DNA of 64,000 bases from Adiantum capillus-veneris (GCA_014529385.2 CM043965.1:19076412-19140411), one strand, 5' to 3'; shown: positions 44,424 to 56,990, numbered from the stretch's first letter. Notes: generated by a model from the sequence alone, not told the origin. Numbers and translations are program-made.

Positions 44424-44940
44424 CAGATGATATGGCAGGATAGTATGACATGCTGATGTGGAAAAATATACGGACATGCAGTATGATAGGCTGACGTGAA
44501 AGACAATACAAGCTTTCGTGATTTATGTTGATAGGTGTTGACGTGGCAGCTTGTATAGATTTTTGCAAATTGCATTGATGTTTTTGGGCCATATTTTTGA
44601 CCAGCTGCTTTTGGGATTGTTTTCTTTTGAGTTAGAATCTTTTGGGACTCTGATTTTGGGGCATCCCTTATAAGAATAAATAATCCGAAGGGGCCTCACT
44701 CTTCAGAGCATCTAGATGTAGAGTCTTAGAGCAGAGGGACCCTTCGAGTGTTGTACTTTGCTCAAGATTTGATATACTAAAGAAATACCGAAAGGAGTGC
44801 CACGTTTTGTATTCAATACCTCTGGGCATGAAAGTGCATCGGGCCTTGTCGACTCGAGCTTTAAAGTTGTGAATTATTTTAAGTGATTCTCTCGTGTGTT
44901 GTGTCACATTCTAAACTTGGGATGTCCAAGCCTATGATAG
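44389..44940 (+). repeat. LTR, family L (L4), with CA repeat
   Basis: Begins in a (CA)n run, then GATGATATGGCAGG and GACGTGGCAG repeats, CTTATAAGAATAAATAATCC, GCATCTAGATGTAGAGTCTTA, and ends GATGTCCAAGCCTATGATAG directly before a perfect primer site. Confidence 0.65.
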
Positions 44941-44952
44941 TGGTATCAGAGC
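44941..44952 (+). other. Primer binding site after L4
   Basis: TGGTATCAGAGC, tRNA-iMet type, placed immediately after the LTR end. Confidence 0.9.
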
Positions 44953-44999
44953 ACGGACAATTTCTCTTCTATTGAGATATTGGATCCTCTTACTGCGAC

Positions 45000-46385
45000 A
45001 CACATGGATTCAAATGATGCATATTGCAATAATTGAACAAACCCTCCTAACACTTCAAAAACGGGAGACATCACAAGAAATTTGAATGGATTAGCATAGG
45101 TCCTCATTACGGGCCTCCTTGGCCTATGTGATATTAATTGATGGAAATACAACATCAACAATAGGTTGATGATTGTGAAAAACAGGTGCTTCAATTTGCA
45201 AATGATCCCCAATATGCCAAATTTGTGACCCGGCACCCAATTGATGAGGTGCATTCCCATTGGCAGAAAGCTATCAATTCCCCAATAAAGTAAGCCCTTA
45301 AGAAACCTCCTGCCCCACGGATGTTTACTAAAGATGAATAGGAGGACGTGGTTGAAAGATGAGTCAATGAACTGTTGGGGGTAAAGAAGAAGCAACTAAA
45401 GAAACGCAACAAGGGAACTGGCCTCCCTAGTTACTTGGGCCAAAAATCCTCTTTTGAGAATGTCAAAAAATTGAAGAAGCGTGTATGCTTCAAAGGATTG
45501 CCCATTTCGTCCTCATCTTCTTCTGATAGCTCAGATAGCTCATCCTCTTCTGGCTCAAGTGATGAGGATAGAAAGGGCAAGAACCGACAAAATGACCATA
45601 CATTTTACTAAAAAAGGAAGCACTTTTATAGAGCCAATCAGTATGATTTTCTCAATGACAAGGGCAAAAGGGACAAGGAATTCAAAGAGGGGGGACATGC
45701 AGTAAAGTTTGAGTACTTTTCACGGTTTCAAGATGCTCCCAAGTCTTTAGCATTTATCCAACAATTTGACATGGGATTTTCTAGGGACCGCTATACAGAG
45801 CACTCTAAGATTAGATGGGTAGCATCCTTTTGTAAAGGCAATGCACGGACATGGTGGTCCACTCTCTTGTAAAGAAAAGAAGAACCAACAAAGTGGTTGC
45901 AATTTAAGAAACTCTTGATTTCTTCATGACTAAGTCAAGAATACGAATGAGACCTGTTTACTAACCGGAATCATATTCGGATGGTCAAGGAAGGACCTTT
46001 GGATACTTAGTGTGAGAGATTTTGGGATAATTTTCTTCCTTCTTCATCCGTAAAGAAGATCAATCTTAAGGAGAAAAATTGAGCGGTTTTGCTATGGGCT
46101 TCCCAAAGAGTTTTGAGAGTATTGTCTTAAGAAGAAGTCCATACATGGCAATTGATGGGACATGCTAAGAGGGGATTCACTATGAATTCAGGTAACTTGA
46201 CTTACCCACCACATAAACCTTCAACAAGTCATAGCAGAAATAGATGACAGAGAGATACGCCATCTCGACTGACAGAAGAACAAAGAGACAAACATCTTAA
46301 AGCTAGAAGATGTTTTGAATGTGGAGAACAAGGACATATCTTTGCACGGTGCCCCAAAAAGGCACAAGAATAAGGATGAGTGACA
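45000..46385 (+). pseudogene. gag of family L element, broken
   Basis: In changing frames: a Ser-rich stretch (FKGLPISSSSSSDSSDSSSS), a capsid-like core (SLAFIQQFDMGFSRDRYTEH, IRWVASFCKGNARTWWSTL) similar in pattern to copy E's gag, and a zinc knuckle CFECGEQGHIFARCPKK at about 46,313-46,362. There are at least eight stops. The element continues only to about 46,700 before another LTR; no pol is present. Confidence 0.7.
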
Positions 46386-46789
46386 TATTGAAAGTACAAT
46401 TCGACGAGGAGATACTCGTTCCAGAACACATATTAGATAGAAAATTATGGATAAACTAGGATTGATTTTCCTTGTGAATTTATAAATGAAATAGAATCTT
46501 TTGAAGATGACTTTGATTTATGTATGAAAACTTGTTTTATGGAAGAACCTTCTATTTGTGAGCAGATAACATGACTGAGAATGAGACGATGATGATTTTG
46601 GAGCAATGACAGCTCCTAAATGAACTTGATAGCGAAGAATGAATTTTGAATTATGAATGATTCAATGGAACTGTCGTGAGTGCAACAAGAGTTCCTATGG
46701 GATGAGATGACCACACGCTACAATTGAATGATTGAACCGGTTTGTTTAGTATGAACTCAGTATGTGATTGATGGATTGGGATCCTCCAA

Positions 46790-47215
46790 AAGATTACTCA
46801 CGCACAATAGTATGCCCACAACTTGCGTTAATAGTTGGACTTGGCAAATTGTACAATTTTCACCAAATGCGTTGGTAGCTTTTGGCGCTAGTGCTTTTGG
46901 GACCAGATGCTTTTAAGTTTGATGCTTTTCACGTAACTGCTTTTGAGAGCCTATAAATATGTGCAATGGGCTCATTCTCTGGCATGCTTCTATGTGAAGG
47001 TCCAGGGATTAGAGTACTGGCATTGTATTGAGTTGAAGTAATAATATAAAGAAATACCAAAAGGGGCACCAACATTTAGGGCTAGTGCTCTCTTGGGGTG
47101 GAACTCCGCCATTCTTGTCTCGTGTCATGCATCTCTTTTTGTTTTGTTGCTACTTGAAGTGCTTAAACTTGCTCAGTTTGCTCTTTTTTTTATCACGTGG
47201 TGCTCATCTCATGAC
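46790..47215 (+). repeat. LTR fragment (L5), related to the LTR of element F
   Basis: Shares with the reverse complement of 48,574-49,138 the blocks CATTGTATTGAGTT, AATATAAAGAAATACC, GCTCTCTTGGGGTRGAACTCC and CACGTGGTGCTC. A TATA box (CCTATAAATATG) lies in a run of GCTTTTG repeats. Confidence 0.65.
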
Positions 47216-48116
47216 AGTAGTAGTGTCTATGCCAAAAGTTATTGATAAATCAACAGGTTGAATTTGGTGCAATGAGGAACACTCAAGAGAGGGGCCACTC
47301 CACTCCTTTGTCACAGATTGCCTAGATTGAATAAAGTCACTAACTTCTCTTTGAGATTTTAGGGATACTACCGGGATGATAGTATTTTGCGAGATGACTT
47401 TATGAACATTTTTGCACTAGATTGGAAATTTCCTTTATTGAACTGACGATGTGTGCTCTTTCATGTGTGTATTGTTAGAGATAGGTAGAAAGATGAAACG
47501 TTTACATCATTTTATATGATGAATGATTTAAACTTAGTACATCTACACATTTGTTAGAGATCAACAAGATCTGTATGTGATGGCTAAGTGAATAAGAATT
47601 GAATGTGATTCTAGTGCATCAAGAGTTTTAGAAGGATGAGATGGTTGCACAGTGATCTAGATGCATCAAGAGTTCTAGACGGAATGAAATGTCTAGATTG
47701 AATTATTGAAACATGGTGTTCAATGTCAATTAAGTGTATGGTTTGTGGTTTGCATGCTATGTGGATGTATTGTCTTGTGGGGATGGTCATGGGCATGGTT
47801 TGCTTGATTGAAATGTGAAAAGAAAGGAAATGAATATGATAGTAACAAGATTTAGTAGATCAAGACATTCGTGAAAAGATCAAAATGATTTGGATATGAT
47901 TGTTAAACAGGTTACATTGATCCTGATTTACATTTGAGACCCTCGGCAAAAATGTGATTGATCTTCATTGTGACTGATGTTTTTGTAGAAGTACTAGATT
48001 GGTGGAGTTTGGTGCATGAGGACATAGAGCCAGTGTCTAGTGAAGAAAGGTTCTGTCCTTTGGATGTTTTTGCAGGCATAATCGAGGGGGATTACAATTC
48101 TTTCAAGAGAGGGAAA
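47216..48116. other. Decayed internal sequence before L6
   Basis: No gene. The last 160 bases keep a frame resembling the end of a pol or gag (DVFVEVLDWWSLVHEDIEP) and a purine tract (CAAGAGAGGGAAA) just before the LTR start, so this is the 3' end of a family L element. Confidence 0.45.
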
Positions 48117-48573
48117 TGTCATAAAGTGATGATGTGGCATGCCCAACTAGAAGGAAAATGGCTGAGAGGACAAGGAGAAACTGAACCCACTAGCACTTGA
48201 AGAGTTTTGAGCATGAGGCCTAAAATAAAGGGTTAGGTTTCAAGCAAGTTAAGGAGCACTAGCCAAGGGACTAAAACCCTAAAGATCAAAATCTTAACCT
48301 CTCAAAGTGGTTTTCATAAATTGCACTGGCATGATGATGTGGTAGGGTACAAATTTCTGTGGCTAATGTGGCAAGCTATACAGATTTCCACGTTTTGCAC
48401 TACTGGCTACTAGGCAATTTTACGCAGTGCTTTTGAGAGAAATTTATTTTTGATGAAGTGCTTTTGAACCTAATGCTTTTGGGTCTTTGTTGTTGGGCAT
48501 CCCTTATAAGTTTATAAGTGCCGAGAGGATAGCTCTCAAGAGAGCATCTCGATGCAGAGTCTTGGAGAGAGTT
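48117..48573 (+). repeat. LTR, family L (L6), interrupted by element F
   Basis: Starts TGTCATAAAGTGATGATGTGGC and runs to CTTGGAGAGAGTT, where element F's LTR begins. The expected continuation, GTACTTTGC as in L3, is absent. Confidence 0.7.
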
Positions 48574-49138
48574 TGTAACGACGACGAGCACCACGTGCCA
48601 ATAGAAAGAATAGACTAAACAACTTTAAGCACTTCAAATAACAATTGGACTGAAAGAGATGCACAATACACAAGACAGGGTGTGGTGGAGTTCTACCCCA
48701 AGAGAGCACTATCCCCAAACTGGGCACCCCTTTCGGTATTTCTTTATATTGCTTGAACTCAATACAATGCCCGTACTCCATCCTCTGCATCTCCTTGCAA
48801 GAGTGTTCCAAAAATTGAGCCCTTGGCTCCTATTTAAAGGCCCTTGGCCTCTCAAAAGCAATTCCAAGGAAAGAATCAAACTCTAAAAGAAACAGGTCCA
48901 AAAACTGCCAACGTGTTTTGCAAAAATCCATACAACTACCACGTCATCATCTTAAAACTTGGAAATCCATACAGGTTCCACATCAGCATGTCAGCGTGTT
49001 TTTTGTGGGTAGTCCTGAAAGGATGGTGGTAATGTGTGTGCTAGTCTCCACCCAACCGTGCTATCTTATAGCCTCCCCCTAGCTTACACACTATCCGGCC
49101 ATGCCATTGGCCTTTCCTATAGGACCCATGTCCTTACA
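48574..49138 (-). repeat. 3' LTR of element F
   Basis: Minus-strand start TGTAAGGACATGGG, end GTCGTCGTTACA, 565 bases, with a TATA-like TTTAAATAGGAGCC and AATATAAAGAAATACC. The polypurine tract CCAAGGGGGTTTAG lies immediately before it (49,139-49,152). Confidence 0.75.
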
Positions 49139-49408
49139 CTAAACCCCCTTGGAGAATCGTTTTTGTCCTCAAAAAAAAACGTAGGAAAACATTTCATAAG
49201 TGCGGAGACATTCCCCTATGTAGAACCTTCTTCAGGTCTATCTAGCCATTTTACCAACACCTGTCGTCTGACATGATGTCTAGTGCGAAGCTCATGAGAA
49301 TCAGAAATCTTTTCGGGTTCATGAGGGATGCTTGGCGGTTTGATAAGTTTAACTAGCACACCTACGTCAATCACATTATCATGTTGTCCAAACTGTTTTT
49401 GTAAACGG

Positions 49409-50235
49409 CTAACATGAAAAACAGGATGAACTCGTGAGTGCTCTTGGAAGAGCTAACTTATAGGCCACTTGACCTATATGTTTGAGAATGGTAAACGGTC
49501 CACAATACTGTGGTGAAATTTTAGCAACTTTTCCCGTCTCCAGACTTTTCGAATGCTCCGAAACTTTGAGGAAAACCTTGTCTCCTTCTTTGAAAGTACC
49601 AAGACAATCATTATCATCTGCGTACTTCTTATATCGATCTTGAGCTTGCTTAACATTCTGTCGAGCAACTCGAAGAATGTCAAAATGGTCTTGGATAAAG
49701 TCCTTTGCTTGTTGTATCTTCTCCTTAGCCAACCCCACCATAACGTGTGATCTAGGTTGAAATCCATATAAAAGCATAAATGGACTAACTGTAGTCACAT
49801 GCTTTGAACTATTATAAGCAAATTCCAATATAGGTAAGTAGTCTTCCCAATTGGTTTGCTTCTTGCTAACGTACACTTGTAGCATATCCTCTAGCACTTG
49901 AATTTAACTCTTTTGGTTTGACCATCTATTTTTGGATAATCAGCCTACTTAGATTAAGTTTAGTTGTCCAACTTTTGAAACACAGCTCTCCAGAAGTGAT
50001 TATCGAACTTTCAATCTCTGTCACTATTGATACTATCTAGAAGCCCGTACAGTCTATGTATATGCTCTACAGATAGCCGTGCTAATTCTGGTGTCTGAGT
50101 CCTTTGGCACACATACTCTACCCTTGTGGAGTAAGTAGCCATCATCAATGGAAAAATTCTTCGATCGCTTAAGCTCTTTCTGAGTAGGGGTGGAGCTCTA
50201 TGTGTTGGAGTCTTTATCTGCGCGTGCAAAGACAT
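49409..50235 (-). pseudogene. Integrase of element F, partial
   Basis: The core is recognisable at about 49,950-50,050 (SDRD and HFWRAVF-equivalent in broken frames). The downstream part is open (49,409-49,897) with YNSSKHVTTVSPFMLLYGFQ and VAKISPQYCGPFTILKHIGQ, the GPY/F region. Sequence between RNase H and integrase core appears shortened. Confidence 0.75.
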
Positions 50236-50695
50236 GTTGATCTAGATGTAGAGAGACATGTGAGTGTGAGGGAACTTCACACCAAACTCGGCACCATTTA
50301 AATTGTGTCATTCGTAACACGTGAATTATGGCATAGAGATCTCTCTCATAGACATAATAATTCTATTGAGCTCTATCTAACTTTCTACTTTCAAAGGCTG
50401 TAGGTCTTCCCTCCTAGAGAAGTACTGCACCAATTTATTTATCACTAGCATCAGTCTCTATCACAAACAGCTTAAGTGGGTGAACGATTGCTAGGATGGG
50501 AGCAGTGGCTATAGCTACCTTGAGCTGTTCAAAACTATGTTTTTGGGCTTCTTCCCAAGAAAAGGTCTTATCATTTGCTTTAAGTTGATGCGTCATAGGA
50601 ACAATGATTTTGGCATAATCACGGATATATTGTCAATAAAATCCAGCCATGCCTAGAAATATTTAAAGGTCCTCAACCGTGTTGGGATGTGGCCA

Positions 50696-51350
50696 TCAAA
50701 GAATGGCAACAACCTTGTCAATGTCCATTTTTATGCCAGAATAAGAGATCACATGACCGAGGTAATGTATCTCTGTTTTAAAGAAATCGCACTTGCTTTG
50801 CTTAGCATACATCACGTGAGCTTGTAGCTGTTCGAGCACTAATTGCAAGTGTTCGATGTGTTCATCTTCAGTCTTACTGTAAGTAAGAATGTCATCAAGG
50901 AAAACCACAACAAATTTTCCAAGATAGGGACGTAAGACACTATCTATGAGTGTCATAAATGTAGATGGATCATTGGTTAAACCAAAAGGCATAACCAAGA
51001 ACTCAAAATGCTCGAACCATGTTCTAAAGGCAGTTTTGGAGATATCTTGCAAAAGGATATACACCTGGTGGTATCCTGAACAAAGATCTATCTTTGTATA
51101 TTATCTTGCCCCATGGAGTTGATCAAATATCCACTCAAGGTACAGGATACTTGTTCTTGATGGTTATGGCATTTAATTCGCGATAATCTACACACATGCG
51201 CATAGTACCATCTTTCTTTTTTACCAATAAAATTGGTGATGCCCAAGGCGAAGTGCTAGGTCTAATGAAACCACGGGCAAGGTAGTCAACCAATTGACTC
51301 TTAACCACATTGGATTCTTTAGTACTCATACAATAAGGTGGTTTACTCAC
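50696..51350 (-). pseudogene. Reverse transcriptase of element F
   Basis: Two frames: [20 protein letters not shown] and [19 protein letters not shown] (51,135-51,350), then VMPFGLTNDPSTFMTL and VVFLDDILTYSKTEDEH (50,696-51,064). The catalytic Asp pair is present. About 70 bases between them contain a frameshift in the LDLRSGYHQ region. Confidence 0.85.
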
Positions 51351-51558
51351 TGGTTTAGTGCCTGGAAAGACATCTGTGCCATCCTAAAACTACGTCAACA
51401 CGGTCCATGTTCATAACTTGAAAGTCAAGGGTCATCGTATGATCTTGAACAATAAGATCAACCCCTTGAACTACCATGTCCCATACTTCTTTATCATTGC
51501 TAGACATCTGTTCGACAACATACTTGTGAGAGCAGGGAGTCTGTGTAAGCTTCAATTT

Positions 51559-51807
51559 CTAGACTAGATTATAGTTCAAAAACTTATGAGTTGCACCATC
51601 ATCCACTAAAATATGAACACGTTGTCCATTAATAGTGCCATGCATGCAAATCAAATCATGGGGGTCAAAGGTGGACTGCCACATTGAAGCAGGCACACAA
51701 CACTTGTGCTTTTCTTTCATATGAAGAACCTCTACAACACAATATTTTGGAGATGAATCTAATGTGAGTTGTTGCACTGTGTGCATGGCCGTTTCTTTGC
51801 CTTGCAA
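51559..51807 (-). pseudogene. Protease of element F
   Basis: Open frame with CMHGTINGQRVHILVDDGAT followed by HKFLNYNLV, the retropepsin D-S/T/D-G-A-T-H motif of Ty3 elements. It joins upstream in the same frame to the zinc-knuckle end CTSHNKKDC. Confidence 0.75.
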
Positions 51808-51824
51808 AGGACAATCTTTCTTGT

Positions 51825-53290
51825 TATGTGAAGTGCAACGGCAGCTCCGTGCTCACGGGATTCTCCAAGCTCATCACCATGACGAGAGAACACCTAGGAA
51901 GCCTCCTTGTGAGACTACAAAAAAAGGTCTTTCTCCGATTCAGGAAGAAGAAGAGAATCCATATGAAGGGCTCAAGAATTTACTTATTGATGATGCATCT
52001 CCTTCCCAAAGGAGAACTCAAGAGCCTCCACCGAAGGAACGAGAAAGAAGCGAGTCTCCCGCCATGTGGGCGGAGATGGCTCCACGAAGACGGCGGGCTA
52101 AACGCTCTCCATCACCACCAAAGCGGAGAAGACCATCACACTCTTCTCCACGCCATAATTCAAAGAGGGATGATAAAAAGCAAGAGAAGAAAAAGGCGAG
52201 AAAGAGGACACCCTCTTCTCCATCTTCTTCATCCTCTTCCTCTTATGAAAGCTATGGTGAAGACGACAAAGATCAAGACAAGAAAAAGGCGAGAAAGAGG
52301 TCACCCTCTTCTCCACCTTCTTCAAATTCTTCACCTTCTGAAGAAAGTGATGGTGCAACCTTTGAACCATCAAAAAGAAGAGGCCATAGGAAATCCTATG
52401 CCGCATGGAAGAGGTCGTCCAAGTTGAAGAAATTCAAAGAGGGAGGGAAGAGCATCTCTTTCCTTACCTATGATGGTACCTTTGGTGCTATGGACAAAGT
52501 CTTGGCCTTTATCCAACAATTCAATGCGGCGTTTGGAGATGAGGGCTTCACGGAGTCCTCTAAGCTACGCCATGTAGCTATGCACTTTCAAAAGTCCGCC
52601 AGACAATGGTGGTCTAGCATACGAGCCAACGGTGAAGCTCCACGAACATGGAAAGCTTTAAGAGCTTCCATTATGAAGCAGTTTTTGGCCACCGATGCCA
52701 AAGACAAAGTACTCACCGAATGGCGAAGCTTAAAGCTCTCTCCCAATGAATCTATCCACAAATATGTAGACAAGTTTTGGGACCTACAACTCAAAGCCAC
52801 TGTCTTCAAAAATTTGGATTTTAGAGAGCAAAAGAAACAATTTTGTGTGGGCTTAACCGAAGAAATGGTGGAGTATGTCAACTCCCAAAGACCACGTACT
52901 ATATCGGCGGTAATACACCACACTATGGTCGCCTCTCGAATCAATTTCCAAACGGGGGCAAAAAGAAATAATAAGCCCCCGGAAAACAAGGGTTCCAATG
53001 AGCCTAAGGGGAAGGACAATGTCCAAAAGTCTCCTAAGGGAAACTCCAACAAAGCTAAAGAGAAGGGAGTTTACAAAGGTAAGAATAAACTCTCTCTTGA
53101 AGAGCTTGAGCGTTATCGTAAGGATAACCGGTGTTTCAAGTGCGGCAAACAAGGGCATGCGTACCGCGCTTGTCCCCAAAAGAACAACCGCCAAGATCCT
53201 CCTAGAGCTTCCTTGGTTGAAATCCAAGAGGAGGAGACTCACCAAACTCACCACAAAGGATCTCCTCTATGCCATGCTTGGGGAAGGTAA
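51825..53290 (+). CDS. gag of copy E
   Basis: True homology to copies B and C starts at EVQRQLRAHGI. The upstream ATG at 51,764 lies in element F sequence and would give a chimeric start. The protein has a Ser/Arg/Lys-rich region with three repeats of the type KKARKR(T/S)PSS, a capsid-like core (FLTYDGTFGAMDKVLAFIQQ ... NESIHKYVDKFWDLQLKAT), and a zinc knuckle CFKCGKQGHAYRACP. About 490 codons remain. The frame ends at AWGR* because one A is missing relative to copies A and C, where it runs on into protease. Confidence 0.85.
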
Positions 53291-56200
53291 GAGAACATGA
53301 TGCTTTTATTCTCTTTGACCCTGGTTCTACTCACAATTTTATATCTATAGAGTTGGCCACCAAGCTAGGAATACAATCCTACGAGATGGGAGATGTCCTA
53401 CCCGCAGACAATGCCTTCAAGGGGCAAGAATCTTCAGTCACTCCCTTAATCGGGAAATTGAGGCTTCATGTCCAAGGCTATGTGGACAAAGAGGAATTCT
53501 TTATCTCTCCTCTCAAGCATGAGGATGTAATCCTAGGGGCACCATGGTTTGACCGCCTGGCTGCCGATGTTAAATTTCCTGAAAGGAGAATCTCCTTTAA
53601 GTTCAAGGAAAAAGACATGTATATAGATGCTAAGGAAATGGGTAACACCATCCCCATTGTACATACACCAGCTTTCAACAAGTCAATAAAGAGCTCTATT
53701 TCCATATACATGATTTTTGTTAAAGACTCTCAAAATGAACCTAATGCTTTAGCAAAAGAAAATAAAAGCAACCAAAAGGAATTAGAGTTATCCAATTTTC
53801 TCAAGGGGTTTCAAGATGTTTTTATTGACGACATCCCTTGTGAGCTACCTCCTAAACGAGGTAATGATGACCATGCAATTGAACTTCTTCCAAGAAGTTC
53901 ACCGCCTAATAAACCTCCTTATAGAGTTTCTCAAGCTCAACAAGAGGAGATTATGCGGCAAGTTCATGAGTTAGTTGAGAAAGGTATGGTTAGGCCAAGA
54001 TCATCTCCATTTTGCTCACCTGTGCTATTAGTGCAAAAGAAAGACGGCACATATCGTATGTGTGTCGACTATAGAGCACTAAATAGGATCATTATCAAGA
54101 ATAGGTTTCCCGTTCCACGGGTAGAAGACCTATTTGATAAGCTACAAGGATCGATCTACTTTAGTAGGTTTGACCTAAAAAGTGGCTATCATCAAATAAG
54201 GATAGTTGATCAAGACATTGTAAAGACCGCATTTCGTACTACATTTGGTCTTTACAAATACATTGTCATGCCTTTTGGCTTGACCAATGCACCAGCCACA
54301 TTCAACCGCTTGATGGAGAAGTTGTTCAGGCCTCATCGAACCTTCACTGGAGTGTTCTTTGATGATATTATCATCTACTCTAATTCATTGGAGGAACACA
54401 AGCAACACCTCTAGGTAATATTTCAAGTTTTAAGAGAGAAAAAACTTTATGTTAATCGAAAGAAAAGTGAATTTTTCTTGCAAGAGATTCAGTATTTAGG
54501 TCACATTATCTCTCAAGATGGCATCCAAATGGATCCATCCAAGTTAGAGGTAATAAAAGGATAGCCTAAACCAAGGAATCTTCATGAACTAAGAAGCTTT
54601 ATAGGTATGTGTGCATACTATAGACGCTTCATAGAAAAATTCTCACAAATTGCGGGACCATTACATGACCTAACAAAGAAAAGCGTTAGGTATACATGGT
54701 CTGCTAAGGAGAACAATGCTTTTGAAAAGCTTAAAGAAAAGCTTATCTCTCAACCTGTTCTTACACTACCGGATCTCTCAAAACCGTTTGAGGTCCAATG
54801 TGATGCTTGTGGTGATTGCCTTGGAGCTGTTTTGCTCCAAGAAGGGCACGCCATAGGCTATGAGAGTCAAAGGCTCAACCCTATTGAGCAAGCTCTAGGC
54901 ATATACGAAAAGGAACTCCTTGCAGTTCTACATGCCTTAGACTCATGGAAGCACTATTTATTGGGGACTCCTTTCATTCTGCGAACGGATCACCAAAGTC
55001 TTAAGTACTTCATGATGCAGACCAAGCTCTCCGACAAACAAATGAGGTGGGAAAATTTCCTTTCGCAATTTCATTTTCGTATTGCTCACATTGCTGGCAA
55101 GCATAATCAAGTAGCTAATGCACTCTCAAGACGGCCGAGAGTGAATACGGTTTCCATAGCAACTCACAATGATCTATCTTCAATGATAGATGAGTATGCT
55201 ATTGATCCTGATTTTAGAGATGTGATTTCAGCCCTTGCATTAGGGAAGAAAGAAGAACCATTTACTTTACAAGATGGTTATCTTCTCTATGGCAATAGAC
55301 TATGCGTTACTAACTCACTACGTGAGAAAGTAATGTATGAATCTCATGCTCCACCTTATGCGGGGCATAGAGGGATTCAGTCTACCTTAAAGGGAATTGA
55401 AACATATTTCTATTGGCCTACCATGAAAGTGAACATACAAGAGTATGTTTCCAAATGTGTGGTATGCCAAAAGACAAAATTTGATAGAAGGAAGCAACTT
55501 GGATTGCTTCAACCCTTGCCAATCCCTAATTCACCATGGGAGAGCATATCCATGGATTTTATCTTTGGATTGCCTAAGTCTATCCATGGGAATATGGGAA
55601 TATGGACGATAGTAGACAGGTTCAGTAAACAAGCTCATTTTATACCTGTCAAAAAGACTATCAAAGCCCATCAAATGGCAACCCTCTTCATTTCACAAAT
55701 TTTCAAGTACCATGGCTTGCCAATGTCCATAGTGTCGAATAGAGATCCTAGAATGACCAGTAATCTCTGGAAGGGTCTCTTTGATAATCTAGGGACAAGG
55801 CTAAACTTCTCTTCGGCCTATCATCCACAAACGGATGGCCAAAGTGAAATAGTGAACCTAACCATTCTCGATCTACTAAAAGACTATGTAACGGAAGTAG
55901 ATCAAAGATCCCAATGGGAGAAGTACTTACCCTTAGTGGAGTATGCTTACAATAACACTGTACATACTTCCACGAGAAAAGCACCTTTCGAGGTAATTGA
56001 GGAAAGATCAAAAAGTCCCTTGCTACTTAAGGTACATGGGAAGATCTTTGCTGCAGATGAGTATAGCCGAGACCTACAATAATCTTTCCAAAAGATTAAG
56101 GATTCTATCTCTATCTCACAGCAAAGGCAAAAGACTGCCGCTGACAAGCACAGAAGATCCCAAGCCTTTAAAGAAAACGATTGGGTCTTGTTAAAGTTTC

Positions 56201-56634
56201 CCAAGGCTCAATTAAGGCACACAACGGGCAAGAATCCTACGGGTCACCAAAAGTACTATGCTAAACTAGCAAAAAGGTACTATGGTCCCTTTCAGATTCT
56301 TAGGCCAATCAATGAGATGGCCTATCAACTCAAGTTTCCCAATCATTGGCTCATACACAATGCTTTTCATGTGAGCCTATTAAAGCCTTACAAAGGAGAG
56401 CCACCTCAAGAACCAACTATTGAAGACTCACCGGAGATCGAGGACCAAGAAGAGGTGCTGCAGCCCGAGTCCATTCTCCGACATGAAGACAAGGTACTAA
56501 GAGGCGGTAAGACTATCCGACGATATCTTATTAAGTTTAAGAATTATCCTTTTGAAGATGCTAGATGGATGCAAGGCATACAATTAAAGGATAACCTAAA
56601 CCTTGTCAATGCTTACAATGCTTCCCAAGAGTAA
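53269..56634 (+). pseudogene. pol of copy E: protease, RT, RNase H, integrase, chromodomain
   Basis: One frame, interrupted by TAG at 54,412, TAG near 54,562 (a Trp codon change in KGWPK) and TAA at 56,080. Protease FDPGSTHNFIS is intact. RT has SGYHQIRIVDQDIVKTAFRT and VFFDDIIIYS. RNase H has CDACGDCLGAVLLQ and RTDHQSLKYF. The integrase zinc domain is HAPPYAGHRG with CVVCQKTK. The catalytic core has SMDFIFGLPKS and YHPQTDGQSE, but VSNRDPRMTS where copy C keeps SDRD, so the second catalytic Asp is lost. The end QPESILRHEDKVLRGGKTIR, then YLIKFKNYPFEDARWM, is a chromodomain, known in this lineage to guide integration to modified histones. Confidence 0.9.
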
Positions 56635-56990
56635 GAAAATGTACAAAATGTTAAAAATGAACAAAATTTTTTTCTTATAAGACTCTCTTTTTCTTTATTT
56701 GTGCACAAAAATGAAATAGTATGCATGCTTAGATCAAGTTTGCGGAGACGCCATCTCCCAAACACCAAGTAGAGCTTGTCACTCTACTATGGAAGACTGA
56801 TAGGACTAATGTGCAGACATGCTTGTGGCAGCCTCAGGCTCTCAAGCGCCAAATGGACTACTCATCGATTGTGGAATGATGTCGTAGGGTAAAATAGGGA
56901 TCCTCTACCCGCTAAGAAAAGGACTCATGAACATGCTTTATCTTCTCTACACCATAGTCGAGGACGACTATGATTTCAAGAGAGAGGTAA
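56635..56990 (+). other. 3' untranslated region and polypurine tract of copy E
   Basis: No coding sequence. It ends TTTCAAGAGAGAGGTAA right before the LTR start, the likely plus-strand primer. The first 100 or so bases match the end of copy A. Confidence 0.7.

Larger units (their letters stand above)
49139..51836 (-). mobile_element. Ty3/gypsy element F, left part (protease to 3' end)
   Basis: Minus-strand order: last half of a gag zinc knuckle (CTSHNKKDCPLQ), protease (ILVDDGATHKFLNY), reverse transcriptase, degraded RNase H, integrase and a C-terminal segment ending TFFFEDKND. The gag start lies beyond copy E, at 58.6-59.1 kb. It is a different lineage from copies A, B, C and E. Confidence 0.8.

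Noticed and set aside
46229-46429. Minus-strand reading frame opposite the gag zinc knuckle
   Set aside because: It is the shadow of the plus-strand CFECGEQGH region and has no motif of its own.
53269-53290. Programmed -1 frameshift between gag and pol of copy E
   Set aside because: Sister copies A and C have one extra A and a single continuous frame, so a deletion is simpler.
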